Assembly (NCBI GenBank): GCA_041158225.1
Contig: JBEBBU010000136.1
Location: 1 to 24,333, forward strand
Direction: 5' to 3'
Source: JBEBBU01 sp041158225
GTDB lineage: Bacteria; Pseudomonadota; Gammaproteobacteria; Methylococcales; Methylococcaceae
Length of the DNA: 24,333 nucleotides
Shown: positions 15,200 to 22,687 of the stretch, piece after piece
How positions within the stretch are numbered: position 1 is the stretch's first letter
How the letters are laid out: each line of letters starts with the position of its first letter
Notes under the pieces: model-generated
Databases searched by the model: none
The model's input: the letters and a program-made list of their open reading frames with translations, nothing else
What the model was told of the DNA's origin: nothing
Translations under genes and position numbers: made by a program

Positions 15200-16363
15200 G
15201 TGAATATACATGAATACCAGGCCAAGGAACTGCTGAAATCCTATGGTGTCCCCGTACCCCAGGGTGCAGTGGCCTTCTCGGACAGCCAGGCTGTCGCTGC
15301 CGCCGAGCAGATCGGAGGCGAGCGCTGGGTGGTCAAAGCCCAGATCCATGCTGGCGGCCGCGGCAAAGCCGGCGGCGTGAAAGTTGTATCCTCGCTGGAC
15401 GAAGTCCGTCATCATGCTGACGAACTGCTGGGCAAACGCCTCGTGACTCACCAGACCGGCCCTGAAGGCTCCCTGGTACAGCGCCTCTGGATTGAACAGG
15501 CCAGCCAGATTCACAAGGAATATTACCTTGGTTTTGTCATTGACCGGGGCACCCAGCGCATTACCATGATCGCCTCATCCGAGGGCGGCATGGATATCGA
15601 GGAGGTCAACAGCCAGTTCCCCGAAAAAGTCATCAAGGAGAGCATCGATCCCTCCATAGGCCTGCGCGACTTCCAGTGCCGCAAGGTTTGTGCAGCTATC
15701 GGCCTGAAAGGCAAGCTGATGAATCAGGCAGTGAAACTGATGAAATCAGTTTATCGCTGCTTCCGGGACCGTGATGCTCTGATGGCCGAAATCAATCCGC
15801 TGGCAGTCGTCAATGACCAGACGCTGATGGCACTGGACGCCAAGATAGGCTTTGATGACAACGGCCTGTATCGCCAGCCCCAGGTCAATGAAATGCGTGA
15901 CCTTGACGAAGAAGATCCCAAGGAAGTCGAGGCATCTGGACACGGGCTCAATTACATTGCTCTTGATGGCAATATTGGCTGCATCGTCAATGGCGCAGGA
16001 CTGGCCATGGCCACGATGGACGCCATCACCCTGCATGGCGGCAGACCCGCCAATTTCCTTGATGTTGGTGGTGGCGCATCTCCGGAAAAAGTGACCAATG
16101 CCTGCCGTATCGTGCTGGAAGATCCTAACGTCAAAACCATACTGGTCAATATCTTTGCCGGTATCAACCGCTGCGACTGGATTGCCAAAGGACTGATTCA
16201 GGCATGCCAGAGCCTTGATATCAAAGCGCCAGTAGTCGTTCGCCTGGCAGGCACCAATGTCGAGGAAGGCCGAAAGATTCTGGCGGAATCCGGCCTGACC
16301 TTCATCACTGCAGACAATCTGGATGATGCTGCCGCCAAGGCCGTGGCCACAGTCAAAGGATAA
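15200..16363 (+). CDS. mtkA: Malate-CoA ligase (malate thiokinase), beta subunit
   Basis: 387 residues, ATP-grasp subunit. It starts with GTG at 15200 (MNIHEYQAKELL), with GGAG 9 bases upstream. Residues KAQIHAGGRGKAGG (46-59) and EINPLAVV with Glu197/Asn199 and Asp213 form the nucleotide/Mg site. The C-terminal CoA-ligase domain has CIVNGAGLAMATMD (261-274), FLDVGGGASP (286-295) and NIFAGINRCDWIAKG (317-331). The last reads NIFGGIVRCD in ordinary SucC, so the AGIN form, the Mcl-type upstream gene and the MtkB-type partner favour malate over succinate as substrate. It converts malate, CoA and ATP to malyl-CoA with MtkB. The gap from mcl is 20 bases. Confidence 0.87.
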   Translation: MNIHEYQAKELLKSYGVPVPQGAVAFSDSQAVAAAEQIGGERWVVKAQIHAGGRGKAGGVKVVSSLDEVRHHADELLGKRLVTHQTGPEGSLVQRLWIEQASQIHKEYYLGFVIDRGTQRITMIASSEGGMDIEEVNSQFPEKVIKESIDPSIGLRDFQCRKVCAAIGLKGKLMNQAVKLMKSVYRCFRDRDALMAEINPLAVVNDQTLMALDAKIGFDDNGLYRQPQVNEMRDLDEEDPKEVEASGHGLNYIALDGNIGCIVNGAGLAMATMDAITLHGGRPANFLDVGGGASPEKVTNACRIVLEDPNVKTILVNIFAGINRCDWIAKGLIQACQSLDIKAPVVVRLAGTNVEEGRKILAESGLTFITADNLDDAAAKAVATVKG

Positions 16364-16371
16364 CCATAACC

Positions 16372-17259
16372 ATGAGCGTTTTCGTAAACAAGCAATCTCG
16401 CGTTATTTTTCAGGGCTTTACTGGCGAACATGCCACTTTTCACGCTCAGGACGCCATCCAGATAGGAACACAGGTCGTAGGCGGCGTCACGCCAGGCAAG
16501 GGGGGGACCCTCCACATGGGTCTACCCGTTTTTGACACCGTATCCGAGGCTGTCCGTGAAACTGGCGCTGATGTGTCCGCGGTTTTTGTACCACCCGCTT
16601 TTTCAGCAGATGCCATCATGGAAGCCATTGATGCCGGCGTCAAAGTCATTGTCACCATCGCTGACGGTATACCGGTACAGGACATGATCAGGGTGCAGCG
16701 CTATCGTCAGGGCAGAGACTGCATCCTGATTGGCCCCAATACACCAGGCATCATTACGCCGGAAGCCTGCAAGGTAGGCATCATGCCTTCGCATATTTAC
16801 CGCAAAGGCAATGTAGGCATAGTATCCCGTTCAGGCACACTGAACTATGAAGCTACAGAACAGATGGACGCACTCGGCCTCGGCATTACGACCTCAGTGG
16901 GTATTGGCGGCGATCCGGTCAATGGCACTGATTTTGTCACAGTACTGCGCGCTTTCGAGGAAGATCCCGAAACGGAGGCTGTCGTCATGATCGGTGAAAT
17001 TGGCGGCCCCCAGGAAGTTGCAGCCGCACGCTGGGCCAGCGAAAACATGAAAAAACCTGTGATCGGCTTCGTAGCTGGCATCTCCGCGCCCGCCGGTCGG
17101 CGCATGGGTCATGCTGGCGCCATTATTTCTGGTGAGTCAGATACAGCCAATGCAAAAATGGATGCCATGGAAGCTCTCGGACTCTATGTTGCAAGAAATC
17201 CAGCCCAGATAGGCGCCACAGTACTACGCGCACTCAGGGAAAATGGTATCCAGCACTAA
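16372..17259 (+). CDS. mtkB: Malate-CoA ligase (malate thiokinase), alpha subunit
   Basis: 295 residues, the CoA-binding and phospho-histidine subunit. Motifs are VIFQGFTGEHATFHAQDAI (11-29), GGVTPGKGG (37-45), IGPNTPGIITP (120-130), VSRSGTLNYE (151-160) and the active-site GRRMGHAGAIISG with His247. GEIGGPQE (208-215) is the MtkB form; SucD of E. coli has GEIGGSAE. AAGGA overlaps the mtkA stop and lies 11 bases before the ATG. It is the last gene of the operon, and no terminator is visible before the convergent glycosyltransferase gene 11 bases on. The other serine-cycle genes (sga, hpr, gck, ppc, glyA, mtdA) are not in the window. Confidence 0.87.
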   Translation: MSVFVNKQSRVIFQGFTGEHATFHAQDAIQIGTQVVGGVTPGKGGTLHMGLPVFDTVSEAVRETGADVSAVFVPPAFSADAIMEAIDAGVKVIVTIADGIPVQDMIRVQRYRQGRDCILIGPNTPGIITPEACKVGIMPSHIYRKGNVGIVSRSGTLNYEATEQMDALGLGITTSVGIGGDPVNGTDFVTVLRAFEEDPETEAVVMIGEIGGPQEVAAARWASENMKKPVIGFVAGISAPAGRRMGHAGAIISGESDTANAKMDAMEALGLYVARNPAQIGATVLRALRENGIQH

Positions 17260-17270
17260 CAGGTCATGAC

Positions 17271-18863
17271 CTAGTCGGCGGCCAGACGGGACAGGGCATC
17301 AGCCTGCGCCCCAAGTTTTGCCGCCGACCACAGCCCCACCCGCCGGTGGTTGCGGTAAGGCTGCCAGAATTCAGCATCTACGCGCCCTTCCGCTGATGGC
17401 ACGCGGTAAACCGCAATCACATAACCCTCTGGATGGGCTTCTACCCAGCTGAGCAACTGGCTCATATCCTGCAGCACTTCAACAGGCTGCTTCAACCTGC
17501 CAAGCCAGGTATATTCACCCCGATATTTCTTCCAGCTGGCAACAGGGCTGCCGTTAGCTTCCAGCGCCCTTATCCGCTCCGCCATCGGCATCAGGTCATA
17601 GGATTCGTAATAAACCTGGGCAAAAACCATATGCACCAGCACTGACAGAGCCACCATCAGCATGGCAAGCCCAGCGCTGGCATCAAGCACTCTTGCGGGA
17701 CGCCACCACCAAAGCGTGACTGCGAATGCCAGCAGTGTCAGCACAGCAGCCAGTGGAATTTCACTGAGATAGGCGGGCAACCATGCAGGCACTCCCTGTA
17801 TCTGCTCCGCAAAAGGCACCAACAGCATCAGGAGAGCAGCCAGAGCGAACACAGCCCCAGGAAGCCAGGTATCATGATCGCGTACCCCTGCATTATCGCT
17901 TGCCAGCAGTCGCGCACCAGCCAGACACAACAGGGGTAGTGCCGGCAAAAGATGATGCAGCCCACTGACAGGCAGCAGACATAACACCAGCACGGGAATG
18001 GCAACTGCAATCAGGCAGATACGCAACCCGGCGTCAATTCTATGGATATTGCCGAGAGATCGCCATAAAGGAGGCCAGCAACTCCACGGTAATCCCAGCA
18101 TGACCAGCCAGATCGCAAAACTGAGTGCATGACCCGACCTGCCCTGCAACGCATACCAGCGCCCAAGCCATAATGATCCGCCATTCATGTCCAGATACCT
18201 GGCATCCTGCATCAGGCACCAGACGCCCAGGGGAAGCACGGCAACCATCAGCAGTAGCAATGCCGCAAGAAAGAAGCGCCACCAGCAGCGTCCGGAACGG
18301 TGTCCCGACCATGTGCTTGCCGAAAAGAGTACGGGCAGTATCCACAGCATAAACTCTGGTACGGAATACAGCATCCCCGCAATACAGCCTGCCAACCACC
18401 AGAGCCATGCCCCCCAACCACCACGACGCGAGGCTTGCAGAATGCCTGTCAGTGCCGTCAGAACAGAGGCCACCAGCCACATATCCTCAAGTACGAGAGT
18501 AGACCAGAATCCCCAGACAGGAGATCCAAGCAGCAGCCAGGGCGCAAACCTGCCCAGTCTTGGCCGGGATGGCCATAATGCATCGCCAAGACGGATTGTC
18601 AGAAACAGACAGAGTAGCGCCAGAAGGGGGCCTGGAACACGCGGCCACCAGTCGTTAACCCCAAAGAGAGTCCAGCCCGCACCAATCAGCCAGCCGAAAA
18701 GAGGGGGATATCCGGTCTGCACCTCATGATGATTCCATATGTCCCAGGCCATACTGACCAGGCGGGTCTCATCGACTGGAAGCAACGGGCGGCAGAAAAA
18801 AGCCACTGCCACCCAAGCCAGCCAGATGGCAATGAAATTACGCGGATTGTAGAGGAAGTTCAA
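17271..18863 (-). CDS. ArnT-like membrane glycosyltransferase (GT83/PMT superfamily)
   Basis: 530 residues, an integral inner-membrane protein with about 11-12 hydrophobic segments. The first transmembrane helix is followed by PVDETR (29-34). This is the conserved acidic pair at the start of the first periplasmic loop in ArnT/PMT-type transferases, which use polyprenyl-phosphate sugars. The C-terminus is a soluble domain of about 110 residues. The start is TTG at 18863 inside TTGA, overlapping the stop of the upstream GT2 gene. The next Met (38) would lose the first helix and the DE motif, so TTG is preferred. With the GT2 gene it probably forms a pair: one charges undecaprenyl phosphate, the other transfers the sugar to lipid A or another envelope acceptor. 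The acceptor and sugar are unknown. Confidence 0.8.
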   Translation of the reverse strand: MNFLYNPRNFIAIWLAWVAVAFFCRPLLPVDETRLVSMAWDIWNHHEVQTGYPPLFGWLIGAGWTLFGVNDWWPRVPGPLLALLCLFLTIRLGDALWPSRPRLGRFAPWLLLGSPVWGFWSTLVLEDMWLVASVLTALTGILQASRRGGWGAWLWWLAGCIAGMLYSVPEFMLWILPVLFSASTWSGHRSGRCWWRFFLAALLLLMVAVLPLGVWCLMQDARYLDMNGGSLWLGRWYALQGRSGHALSFAIWLVMLGLPWSCWPPLWRSLGNIHRIDAGLRICLIAVAIPVLVLCLLPVSGLHHLLPALPLLCLAGARLLASDNAGVRDHDTWLPGAVFALAALLMLLVPFAEQIQGVPAWLPAYLSEIPLAAVLTLLAFAVTLWWWRPARVLDASAGLAMLMVALSVLVHMVFAQVYYESYDLMPMAERIRALEANGSPVASWKKYRGEYTWLGRLKQPVEVLQDMSQLLSWVEAHPEGYVIAVYRVPSAEGRVDAEFWQPYRNHRRVGLWSAAKLGAQADALSRLAAD

Positions 18864-19597
18864 CGCTCGTTATCCAGGTGCTCCAGCACTTCCGGATTAA
18901 ACGCACGGCTTTGCAGCCACATGACGCCCATCATATCGACGATACCAACCTTGAGCCTTTGCCAGGTTCCATACTTGGAAACCCCTCGGGTTCTCGGGCG
19001 ATGATTGACCTCAACGGACACGACCACGGCGCCAGCGCGTTGCGCCAAGGCAGGAAGAAACCTGTGCATATGATCAAAATAAGGCAGCCTCAGGAAAAGC
19101 TCGCGCGAGAACACCTTGAGCCCACATCCCGTATCTGGCGTATCATCACCCAGCAGTCTGGCTCTGACTGCATTGGCAACACGGGAAGAAAAACGGCGCC
19201 ACTCACTGTCCTGACGCTTCTTCCGGTAACCTGCCACCATGCCGGACTGGGCATGCGCCAGAGGCAGGAGATGCAGTGCCTCAAGCAGCCTGGGTATATC
19301 AGCCGGATCATTCTGTCCATCGCCATCCAGCGTTGCAATCCAGGCACCTCGTGCCGCCCTGACACCCGTAGCCAGCGCCGTACTCTGACCACTGCACTGG
19401 CGATGCTCGATCACACGCAGCCCCGGCGTCTGACGCAGAAGCTCCTTGAGCGCGGCAAGCGTTCCATCGGTACTGCCGTCATCCACATAAATGATTTCAA
19501 AATCTTCGGTACCTGAAAGCGCCGCATTGATCTCATCAATCAGGGGCCTGAGATTCTCAACCTCGTTATGAACCGGTACTACCACAGATAAATACAT
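18860..19597 (-). CDS. Polyprenyl-phosphate glycosyltransferase, GT2 family (DPM1/ArnC type)
   Basis: 245 residues. The GT-A fold begins YLSVVVPVHNEVENL (2-16). The nucleotide site has VDDGSTDGT (38-46) and the metal motif LDGDGQNDP (90-98). GCGLKVFSRE and NHRPRTRGVSKYG are typical of dolichol-phosphate-mannose synthase-like bacterial enzymes. The two C-terminal transmembrane helices of ArnC/GtrB are absent, so it is a short, peripheral form. It probably loads a sugar from a nucleotide donor onto undecaprenyl phosphate for the ArnT-like enzyme downstream. AGGA lies 9 bases before the ATG. It follows purM by 16 bases and overlaps the next gene by 4. Confidence 0.88.
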   Translation of the reverse strand: MYLSVVVPVHNEVENLRPLIDEINAALSGTEDFEIIYVDDGSTDGTLAALKELLRQTPGLRVIEHRQCSGQSTALATGVRAARGAWIATLDGDGQNDPADIPRLLEALHLLPLAHAQSGMVAGYRKKRQDSEWRRFSSRVANAVRARLLGDDTPDTGCGLKVFSRELFLRLPYFDHMHRFLPALAQRAGAVVVSVEVNHRPRTRGVSKYGTWQRLKVGIVDMMGVMWLQSRAFNPEVLEHLDNER

Positions 19598-19613
19598 TGA
19601 TTCTCATCCTGCC

Positions 19614-20669
19614 TTAAAAAGATCCGGTATACGATACCGATGACTCACCACTGGTCACAACACCAAGATCGAACACAGCTTCCCCATGCTCTTTCAGCAA
19701 TGCCACTGCCGCATCAGCTTCCCCCTCGCCCACAATGACGACCATGCCAATGCCACAATTGAAGGTACGCAGCATTTCAGCATCGGCAATGGCCCCCTCA
19801 TACTGCAACCACCTGAACAGCGCCGGTCGCTGCCAGCCATCAAGGGTGATAGCGGCATGACAGCCGGGTGGAAGGACACGTGGAAGGTTTTCACTGATGC
19901 CGCCACCAGTGATATGGGCAAATGCATGCACTTCACATCGCTGCATAAGCGCCAGCAGCGACCGGACATAGATACGGGTGGGCATCATCAGCGCATCCAG
20001 AAGCACCTCACCCTCACTACCGAAAGCATCCAGAAGACCAACCCCGCTTTGCCCGACAATTTTTCTGATCAGGGAATAGCCATTGGAATGGGCACCTGAT
20101 GATGCCAGACCGAGAATACGATCCCCGACCCCCACTCTGCTACCATCCAGCATCCGTGATTTCTCAACCACACCCACACAGAATCCTGCGAGGTCATAGT
20201 CACCAGACTCATACATGCCGGGCATTTCCGCCGTTTCGCCACCCACCAGGGCGCAACCCGCAAGCTGGCAGCCTTCAGCAATGCCCTTGACCACTGAGGC
20301 CGCCACATCAACATCCAGATGGCCAGTGGCATAGTAATCAAGGAAAAAGAGCGGCTCAGCACCCTGCACGACAATATCATTGACACACATGGCAACAAGA
20401 TCAATCCCGACGCCATCGTGCCGGCCACTGTCAATCGCAAGCCTCAGCTTGGTGCCCACGCCATCGGTGCCGGCCACCAGTACCGGCTGGCGGTAGCGGT
20501 CTACAGGCAACTCAAATAATGATCCAAAGCCCCCAAGCCCTCCCAGCACACCTGGACGCGAAGTCATCTTCGCGTATGGCTTGATTCTTTCCACCAGCGT
20601 GTTGCCGGCAACAATATCAACACCTGCACTCTTGTAGTCAAGAGGCTTTCTGCTATCCGAGGACGTCAT
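19614..20669 (-). CDS. purM: Phosphoribosylformylglycinamidine cyclo-ligase (AIR synthetase)
   Basis: 351 residues from the ATG at 20669 (MTSSDSRKPLDYKSAGVDI). This start has GGAG 5 bases upstream, whereas the in-frame ATG at 20681 has none. PurM closes FGAM to AIR with ATP in purine synthesis. Motifs are LVAGTDGVGTKLRLA, MCVNDIVVQGAEPLFFLDYY (ends MCVND and LDYY), GGETAEMPGMY, SSGAHSNGYSL and HITGGGISENLPR. The partner purN, next to purM in many gammaproteobacteria, is not adjacent; a DUF4404 gene precedes it and two glycosyltransferases follow. Confidence 0.97.
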   Translation of the reverse strand: MTSSDSRKPLDYKSAGVDIVAGNTLVERIKPYAKMTSRPGVLGGLGGFGSLFELPVDRYRQPVLVAGTDGVGTKLRLAIDSGRHDGVGIDLVAMCVNDIVVQGAEPLFFLDYYATGHLDVDVAASVVKGIAEGCQLAGCALVGGETAEMPGMYESGDYDLAGFCVGVVEKSRMLDGSRVGVGDRILGLASSGAHSNGYSLIRKIVGQSGVGLLDAFGSEGEVLLDALMMPTRIYVRSLLALMQRCEVHAFAHITGGGISENLPRVLPPGCHAAITLDGWQRPALFRWLQYEGAIADAEMLRTFNCGIGMVVIVGEGEADAAVALLKEHGEAVFDLGVVTSGESSVSYTGSF

Positions 20670-20702
20670 CCCAACTCCCATAATTGACGATGGCCAAAAG
20701 CA

Positions 20703-20966
20703 CTAGATTCCCATATTGCCCAATGCCACCATCAGATCGTTAAGAATACCGGTAATTCTTGGATGGGCAATTTCAAACTGGGTAATGGCGTCAGCAGTTT
20801 CCTGAACGAGGCTGTGATGATGTACCTCACTTTCAGGATCTTCCAGTCTGCGCTCAAGCGCCGTAACCAGAGATTCGAGGCGCTCGCGTGCCGCATGATC
20901 AGCGACTTCCAGTTGCCCAATCTGCTGCTTCAATGCAGCCAGTGTCTGGTGAATGGTCTGTGTCAT
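20703..20966 (-). CDS. DUF4404 family protein
   Basis: 87 residues from the ATG at 20966, which has AGGGA 6 bases upstream; a longer in-frame start at 21002 lacks support. The protein is mostly helical and charged: a helix-rich N-terminal half (LAALKQQIGQLEV) and the DUF4404-like ending FEIAHPRITGILNDLMVALGNMGI (ends FEIAHPRI and LGNMGI). There is no signal peptide or membrane segment. Its function is not known. It lies 33 bases before purM on the same strand, behind the terminator of the cytochrome gene, so it probably starts the DUF4404-purM-GT2-GT83 unit. Confidence 0.75.
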   Translation of the reverse strand: MTQTIHQTLAALKQQIGQLEVADHAARERLESLVTALERRLEDPESEVHHHSLVQETADAITQFEIAHPRITGILNDLMVALGNMGI

Positions 20967-21009
20967 ATTAAGTCCCTTGTATCCCTGTGAAACCAGCATC
21001 ACTAAACAG

Positions 21010-21046
21010 AAAAACGGCTGCCCTGACTTTCAGTGACAGCCGTTTG
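21010..21046 (-). terminator. Rho-independent terminator after cytochrome c
   Basis: AAACGGCTG (21012-21020) and CAGCCGTTT (21037-21045) form a 9-bp stem. The loop holds a smaller dyad, CTGA-CTT-TCAG. On the minus strand five Ts (21014-21010) follow the stem. Confidence 0.85.
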
Positions 21047-21059
21047 ACCTCGCCTGTTT

Positions 21060-21115
21060 ACCGCCCAGCTCTTCTGGCGCTGGCAAAGTTCGCTACCAGC
21101 GCCAGGCAGGGCGGT
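21060..21115 (-). promoter_or_regulatory. Large two-part stem-loop in the cytochrome c 3' region
   Basis: A perfect 10-bp GC-rich stem, CTGGCGCTGG (21074-21083) with CCAGCGCCAG (21096-21105), has a 12-base loop. An outer 7-bp stem, ACCGCCC (21060-21066) with GGGCGGT (21109-21115), is separated by an asymmetric internal loop of 7 and 3 bases. It begins 7 bases after the cytochrome stop and precedes the terminator. No T-run follows it directly. It may protect the mRNA 3' end, be a REP-like element, or be part of a 3'-derived small RNA. Confidence 0.6.
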
Positions 21116-21122
21116 CTGCAGA

Positions 21123-21494
21123 TTACTTGGCAGGTGCTTCCAGATCGCCTGCAGGTACCGTACCATCTGAACGACCCTTCAGGTAGGTATAGAGCGAGTC
21201 GATACCGTCAGCAACTTTCTTGTTGGCGCTATAAGGAGGCATGGCATTGCGACCATTCAGCACGGTCGTCACAAACTGCTCCTTAGTCAGATTCTTGAGA
21301 GAATTCAGAAGATTGGGAAATGCTGCAGAGCCTTCACCGGTAGCGCCATGACAAGTCTCGCAACGTTCACGCTTGTACAGCTTGGAACCAGCATAAGTAG
21401 CCTCATCAACAGCAGCAGAGGCAGAACCAGCGGCAAAGCTCAACAGAAGGGCGGTGGTTACACCCAGTACGCGAGCATTCAGGTAAGAAATCAT
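21123..21494 (-). CDS. Periplasmic monohaem cytochrome c (class I)
   Basis: 123 residues from the ATG at 21494, chosen because GGAG lies 7 bases upstream and the signal peptide starts there; an in-frame ATG at 21545 lacks both. Residues 1-27 are a Sec signal peptide (VLGVTTALLLSFAAGSASA|A). The haem site is CETCH (45-49) and the likely axial Met is Met85 in NAMPPY. The mature protein is about 96 residues, a small electron carrier of the c5/c551-like type. Its redox partner is not evident; no oxidase, MxaF or XoxF gene is nearby. It is probably transcribed alone, from an extended -10 promoter upstream to the terminator downstream. Confidence 0.9.
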   Translation of the reverse strand: MISYLNARVLGVTTALLLSFAAGSASAAVDEATYAGSKLYKRERCETCHGATGEGSAAFPNLLNSLKNLTKEQFVTTVLNGRNAMPPYSANKKVADGIDSLYTYLKGRSDGTVPAGDLEAPAK

Positions 21495-21574
21495 AGACAG
21501 TCTCCAGATTAAGATACTTGTTTTTGGTATTCGGGACCTGCTCACCGCTCAACCTCGGGCACGTCCAAGTCGGG

Positions 21575-21583
21575 ATTATAACA
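21575..21583 (-). promoter_or_regulatory. Extended -10 promoter of the cytochrome c gene
   Basis: On the minus strand TGTTATAAT is a perfect extended -10 (TGN plus TATAAT). No convincing -35 is present at 17 bases, which extended -10 promoters tolerate. The start would be near 21568, giving a leader of about 73 bases. Confidence 0.55.
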
Positions 21584-21684
21584 TCTGGATGACGAATACG
21601 TATGATCCGCAGCAAGCATTGCCACGCACAAGCAACCCGACAAAAAAAGTCAACAAAAAAAAACTTCGTTGTATTAATCACCAT

Positions 21685-21714
21685 TTGACGCTAAAATATC
21701 GTCAAGAATAACCT
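21685..21714 (+). promoter_or_regulatory. Inverted repeat and possible promoter before the DUF4347-like gene
   Basis: TTGACG (21685-21690), 9 bases, CGTCAA (21700-21705) is a perfect 6-bp dyad. TTGACG also resembles a -35 with a poor -10, TAACCT, 18 bases on (21709-21714). Runs of seven and nine As (21642-21648, 21655-21663) lie upstream and could act like an UP element or bend the DNA. Confidence 0.35.
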
Positions 21715-21748
21715 GATCTTCTGACATTTTTAGCAGGTATACCATCTT

Positions 21749-22060
21749 ATGCAAGAACAGCCCGCCATGGAACGGTCCGCCTACTTCATACAGGTTCCCT
21801 CAGAGATGCTGAACGCCATTCTGGGCGTCATTCCGGCATCAGCAGATATTCATGTTGTTGCCCCCGGAAGATCCATCTGGCAAATGGCAAGTGACATCAT
21901 CAGTATGCACCCATCACTTGGCGCAGTGCACATATTTGATCAAAGTGGACACAAACCACTGCGATTCGGCTCAATACTGCTGCCAGTCAAGGCCAGCGGC
22001 TGCCTGAAAAATGCCCTCAGAAGCAACTGCATGTGGAGCGACCTTCCTCAACCGCGATAA
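21749..22060 (+). CDS. Small protein resembling a stand-alone DUF4347 domain
   Basis: 103 residues. There is no signal peptide or membrane segment. Residues about 11-78 run in the pattern of DUF4347: AYFIQVPSEMLNAILGVIPA, then ADIHVVAPGRSIWQMASDI, then LGAVHIFDQSGHKPLRFGSILL (only the motif AVHIF and LRFGSILL quoted as key). In that family the segment before the last strand usually reads as an SHG motif; here it is FDQSG. DUF4347 is normally the N-terminal domain of very large surface proteins, so a 103-residue free form is unusual. AGG lies 11 bases before the first ATG; a second ATG at 21767 is possible. It is flanked by cytochrome c (divergent) and an HTH regulator (convergent). The family call is from memory and tentative; that it is coding is likely. 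Confidence 0.55.
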   Translation: MQEQPAMERSAYFIQVPSEMLNAILGVIPASADIHVVAPGRSIWQMASDIISMHPSLGAVHIFDQSGHKPLRFGSILLPVKASGCLKNALRSNCMWSDLPQPR

Positions 22061-22081
22061 AGGCGCCCTCTCTGCAGATCA

Positions 22082-22501
22082 TCAACTGTCGCCACCCGAT
22101 AAGCCCACGCCACGCGCAGACAGCAACTCTTCCAGCAACTGATCGCAAAGCGCTTTTCTCTGCTCAAGAAACTTGATAACCCGCAACTGCTCTGACTGTG
22201 GTAACTGGCAAAACAGAAGATTAAGACGCTTCAGGAGCGCAGGATCATCAGACATGGCGCCATCTTCAGGCTGGAACTCGCCCCCCTCAATCTCATGTGG
22301 CAATCCCTTGCCAGTTTCCAGCCAGAAGCGGCTACAGCCAAGTGCTCTTGCAATACCACCTGAAAAGCGCGAGCGTTTGGCATCCCTGACAATCAGCGCA
22401 CTGAGATTGGCCCGATCAAGATCGGGAACGCGACGCAGGAGTTCAGACTGGGTCCAGCCTTTCTCATCCAGCATTTGTTTAATTCGACCACCTAGGTTCA
22501 T
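22082..22501 (-). CDS. Small HTH regulator (Cro/CI-like, phage-repressor type)
   Basis: 139 residues. The N-terminal 60 residues form an XRE-type HTH: MNLGGRIKQMLDEKGWTQSEL, then DRANLSALIVRDAKRSRFS, then IARALGCSRFWLETGKG. The last two blocks resemble CI-like repressors of prophages and chromosomal relatives. No LexA/S24 peptidase follows; instead there is an acidic linker and a helical C-terminus (LLKRLNLLFCQLPQSEQLRVIKFLEQRK, key part LPQSEQLRVIKFLEQ) probably for dimerisation. AAGGAG lies 10 bases before the ATG. No phage genes are nearby. It may control its own promoter or its neighbours; the target is unknown. Confidence 0.8.
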   Translation of the reverse strand: MNLGGRIKQMLDEKGWTQSELLRRVPDLDRANLSALIVRDAKRSRFSGGIARALGCSRFWLETGKGLPHEIEGGEFQPEDGAMSDDPALLKRLNLLFCQLPQSEQLRVIKFLEQRKALCDQLLEELLSARGVGLSGGDS

Positions 22502-22535
22502 TTAAACCCAACTCCTTGAATATAAAACCAGAATT

Positions 22536-22564
22536 AATATAAGGCCAGCGCATACCCATTACAA
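22536..22564 (-). promoter_or_regulatory. Sigma70-type promoter of the HTH regulator
   Basis: On the minus strand TTGTAA (22564-22559), exactly 17 bases, and TATATT (22541-22536). The matches to consensus are 4 of 6 and 5 of 6. The start would be near 22529, about 28 bases before the ATG. A second TTATATT lies 15 bases downstream of the first. Confidence 0.55.
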
Positions 22565-22687
22565 GTACTCATGCAAAACCGGAGGGAAGCAGAACATTCA
22601 TGCGCCATTAGTAATGGCAGAAAGAAACCCGTTGAGTGTGCAATTCCCGAGCCGAGCCCGGACAATGTCAATTTATCACAAAATAAG

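Noticed and set aside
15200..17259. Annotation as succinyl-CoA synthetase sucC-sucD
   Set aside because: The AGINRCDW and GEIGGPQE segments and the adjoining malyl-CoA lyase gene fit malate-CoA ligase better. A tree would be decisive.
17261..17272. Palindrome AGGTCATGACCT between the mtkB stop and the convergent gene end
   Set aside because: It is only 12 bases with no spacer loop and no T-run, so I do not call it a terminator.
22082..22501. Prophage remnant suggested by the CI-like HTH protein
   Set aside because: No integrase, att-like repeats or other phage genes are nearby; the neighbours are chromosomal.
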